Positions 38,898 to 39,576 of a stretch of DNA of 39,576 bases are shown here, piece by piece. The stretch lies in the IMG/VR virus record IMGVR_UViG_3300021960_000193, positions 1 to 39,576 of that record. The stretch is one strand, 5' to 3'. The number at the start of each line of letters is the position of its first letter. Position 1 is the stretch's first letter. The notes beneath the pieces are model-generated. The model did no database searches. It had not been told where the DNA came from and saw only the letters and a list, made by a program, of their open reading frames with translations. Origin of the DNA: a virus. The position numbers were made by a program, and so were the translations under genes.

Positions 38898-39052
38898 TGT
38901 GGATTGCAAATAATAAAGTCTGCATAATTACCATAAGTATCCTGTGCTTGCTTGCAGAAATACTGTGGCGGTGGTTCAGGTATCTTGGAAAGAGTCACAA
39001 GAGCAATGATTACCTGAAAGAATGGAAGAATAAAAACAATTTTATTCCGCAT
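38894..39052 (-). CDS. Small membrane or exported protein (52 aa)
   Basis: MRNKIVFILPFFQVIIALVT is a hydrophobic, signal-like start, followed by a short Cys-containing tail (YFCKQAQDTYGNYADF, IICNPQ). The ATG overlaps the upstream gene by 11 nt and the stop is coupled by ATGA to the AbrB-like gene. Function unknown. Confidence 0.75.
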   Translation of the reverse strand: MRNKIVFILPFFQVIIALVTLSKIPEPPPQYFCKQAQDTYGNYADFIICNPQ

Positions 39053-39239
39053 TTAACATGTACTCCAATTCATTCAGTTTATTAAACTCTTGATGCGCTT
39101 TTTCTGCACGTTCAGAAATAATATCAAGAATGTCTGCGTAGATGGTGGAATTGTCCACATAATCATCAAAATACTTATCCAATGCTTCTTTCAAGTAGCG
39201 TTTCCGATGCCACTCTGGAGAATAGGGTTTGTAGTCCAT
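39042..39239 (-). CDS. Conserved small protein (65 aa), DYKPYS family
   Basis: The ATG at 39239 gives MDYKPYSPEWHRKRYLKEAL, then DKYFDDYVDNSTIYADILDI. This is a recognised cyanophage pattern (DYKPYS.EWHR.RYL.EALD.YFDDYVD). It shares the first residues with the 169-aa protein at 34750. A perfect consensus promoter lies directly upstream. Function unknown. Confidence 0.84.
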   Translation of the reverse strand: MDYKPYSPEWHRKRYLKEALDKYFDDYVDNSTIYADILDIISERAEKAHQEFNKLNELEYMLNAE

Positions 39240-39261
39240 AACAATACTGTATATGCTTGGT

Positions 39262-39290
39262 ATTATAGCGCCTCTAATCTTCATTGTCAA
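39262..39290 (-). promoter_or_regulatory. Consensus sigma70 promoter (TTGACA-17-TATAAT)
   Basis: Minus-strand TTGACA (39290-39285), exactly 17 nt, then TATAAT (39267-39262). All 12 consensus bases match. The TSS would fall about 15 nt before the ATG at 39239. It overlaps the last codons of the upstream gene. Confidence 0.88.
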
Positions 39291-39429
39291 GTTCTTTCAG
39301 ATAATCAATCCACCACTGGGGGTCTTTCTCCATTCTCCATTTAGGCACAGGAAGTCCTTTCTCAAAGTAATACTCCCAGAGTGCCTGCTCAATAATTTCT
39401 TTAGTCTCAATAATTCTCTTCTTCTTCAT
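39274..39429 (-). CDS. Conserved small protein (51 aa)
   Basis: The ATG at 39429 with GGAG at 6-nt spacing gives MKKKRIIETKEIIEQALWEY, then YFEKGLPVPKWRMEKDPQWW. Such EYYFE.G.PVPKWR..KDPQWW proteins are conserved in cyanophages. An upstream start at 39492 would overlap the next gene by 86 nt and is less likely. Function unknown. Confidence 0.8.
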   Translation of the reverse strand: MKKKRIIETKEIIEQALWEYYFEKGLPVPKWRMEKDPQWWIDYLKELDNED

Positions 39430-39576
39430 CAACGTCTCCATATGCATTTTCCACGTAGGGTCCGTGTGGTCGTTTGGAGTCCTCTCTGACATAAGTTTGC
39501 TCTTCGTTGACGGCAGAAATCCATAACGAAAGTTTCATTACCAACCATATCACAACAAGAGGTAAAAAGCAAGCAA
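39407..39576 (-). CDS. Membrane-anchored acidic protein, partial
   Basis: The frame is open to the high-coordinate edge, so the start is missing. Visible: a hydrophobic segment (ACFLPLVVIWLVMKLSLWI) then an acidic tail ending GDVDEEENY. It overlaps the start of the 51-residue gene by 23 nt. Function unknown. Confidence 0.7.
   Translation of the reverse strand, partial: ACFLPLVVIWLVMKLSLWISAVNEEQTYVREDSKRPHGPYVENAYGDVDEEEENY

Noticed and set aside
1-39576. tRNA genes
   Set aside because: No TTCGA-type T-arm with flanking cloverleaf arms was found by eye on either strand; a tRNA search would be decisive.

Overview
The window looks like part of a T4-like cyanomyovirus, a contractile-tailed phage of marine Synechococcus or Prochlorococcus. 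The evidence is the baseplate run gp25-gp6-giant protein-gp8-DUF4815 protein in T4-like order, AT-rich DNA, T4-type late promoter octamers (AATAAATA), and a long series of very small tightly packed genes whose sequences I recognise from marine cyanomyophages. Every gene I accept lies on the minus strand, so transcription runs from high to low coordinates. Family recognition is from memory; no search was run.

Region 1-17.0 kb (late, structural): baseplate genes 25, 6, a 4062-residue giant virion protein with an embedded YHYH-type segment, gene 8, and the N-terminal part of a DUF4815 virion protein that leaves the window. Two exact AATAAATA octamers lie about 20 nt upstream of genes 25 and 8. 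Region 17.0-20.5 kb: conserved small proteins and a GT-A-like glycosyltransferase, several behind host-like sigma70 promoters (TTGACA, 17-18 nt, TAAAAT/TACAAT). It ends in a 360-bp non-coding stretch with a hairpin, a strong terminator and promoter-like sequences.

Region 20.5-32.5 kb (accessory): small-gene cassettes plus larger enzymes: a ligase-like nucleotidyltransferase, an SF2 helicase, a beta-class adenine methyltransferase overlapping a candidate PD-(D/E)XK nuclease, a 391-residue unknown, and a basic protein whose first residues match the T4 internal-protein capsid-targeting peptide. The most striking signal is a family of thirteen approximately 35-bp elements between 19.87 and 32.55 kb, in one orientation, each between a stop codon and the next start. 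They carry an almost invariant AAAGGGGGGACG, usually a hairpin, and a TAGTATAAGCAC tail. In several copies the tail supplies the start codon of the next gene, so otherwise unrelated proteins begin with MN(N/D)T.

Region 32.5-39.6 kb: a flavin-dependent tryptophan halogenase in its own unit, with the -35 box of its promoter inside the upstream terminator hairpin, then about 25 small genes chained by ATGA, TGATG or TAATG overlaps. One has an AbrB-like domain, one is cupin-like, and one lies behind a perfect consensus sigma70 promoter (TTGACA-17-TATAAT). No element copies occur here or in the structural region.

Overall, late structural genes use phage-type promoters while the small-gene blocks use host-type promoters, terminator/promoter junctions and the repeated leader element, which resembles in layout the mobile promoter-stem-loop (PeSL) cassettes of T4 relatives. 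No tRNA gene, insertion sequence or CRISPR array was seen.
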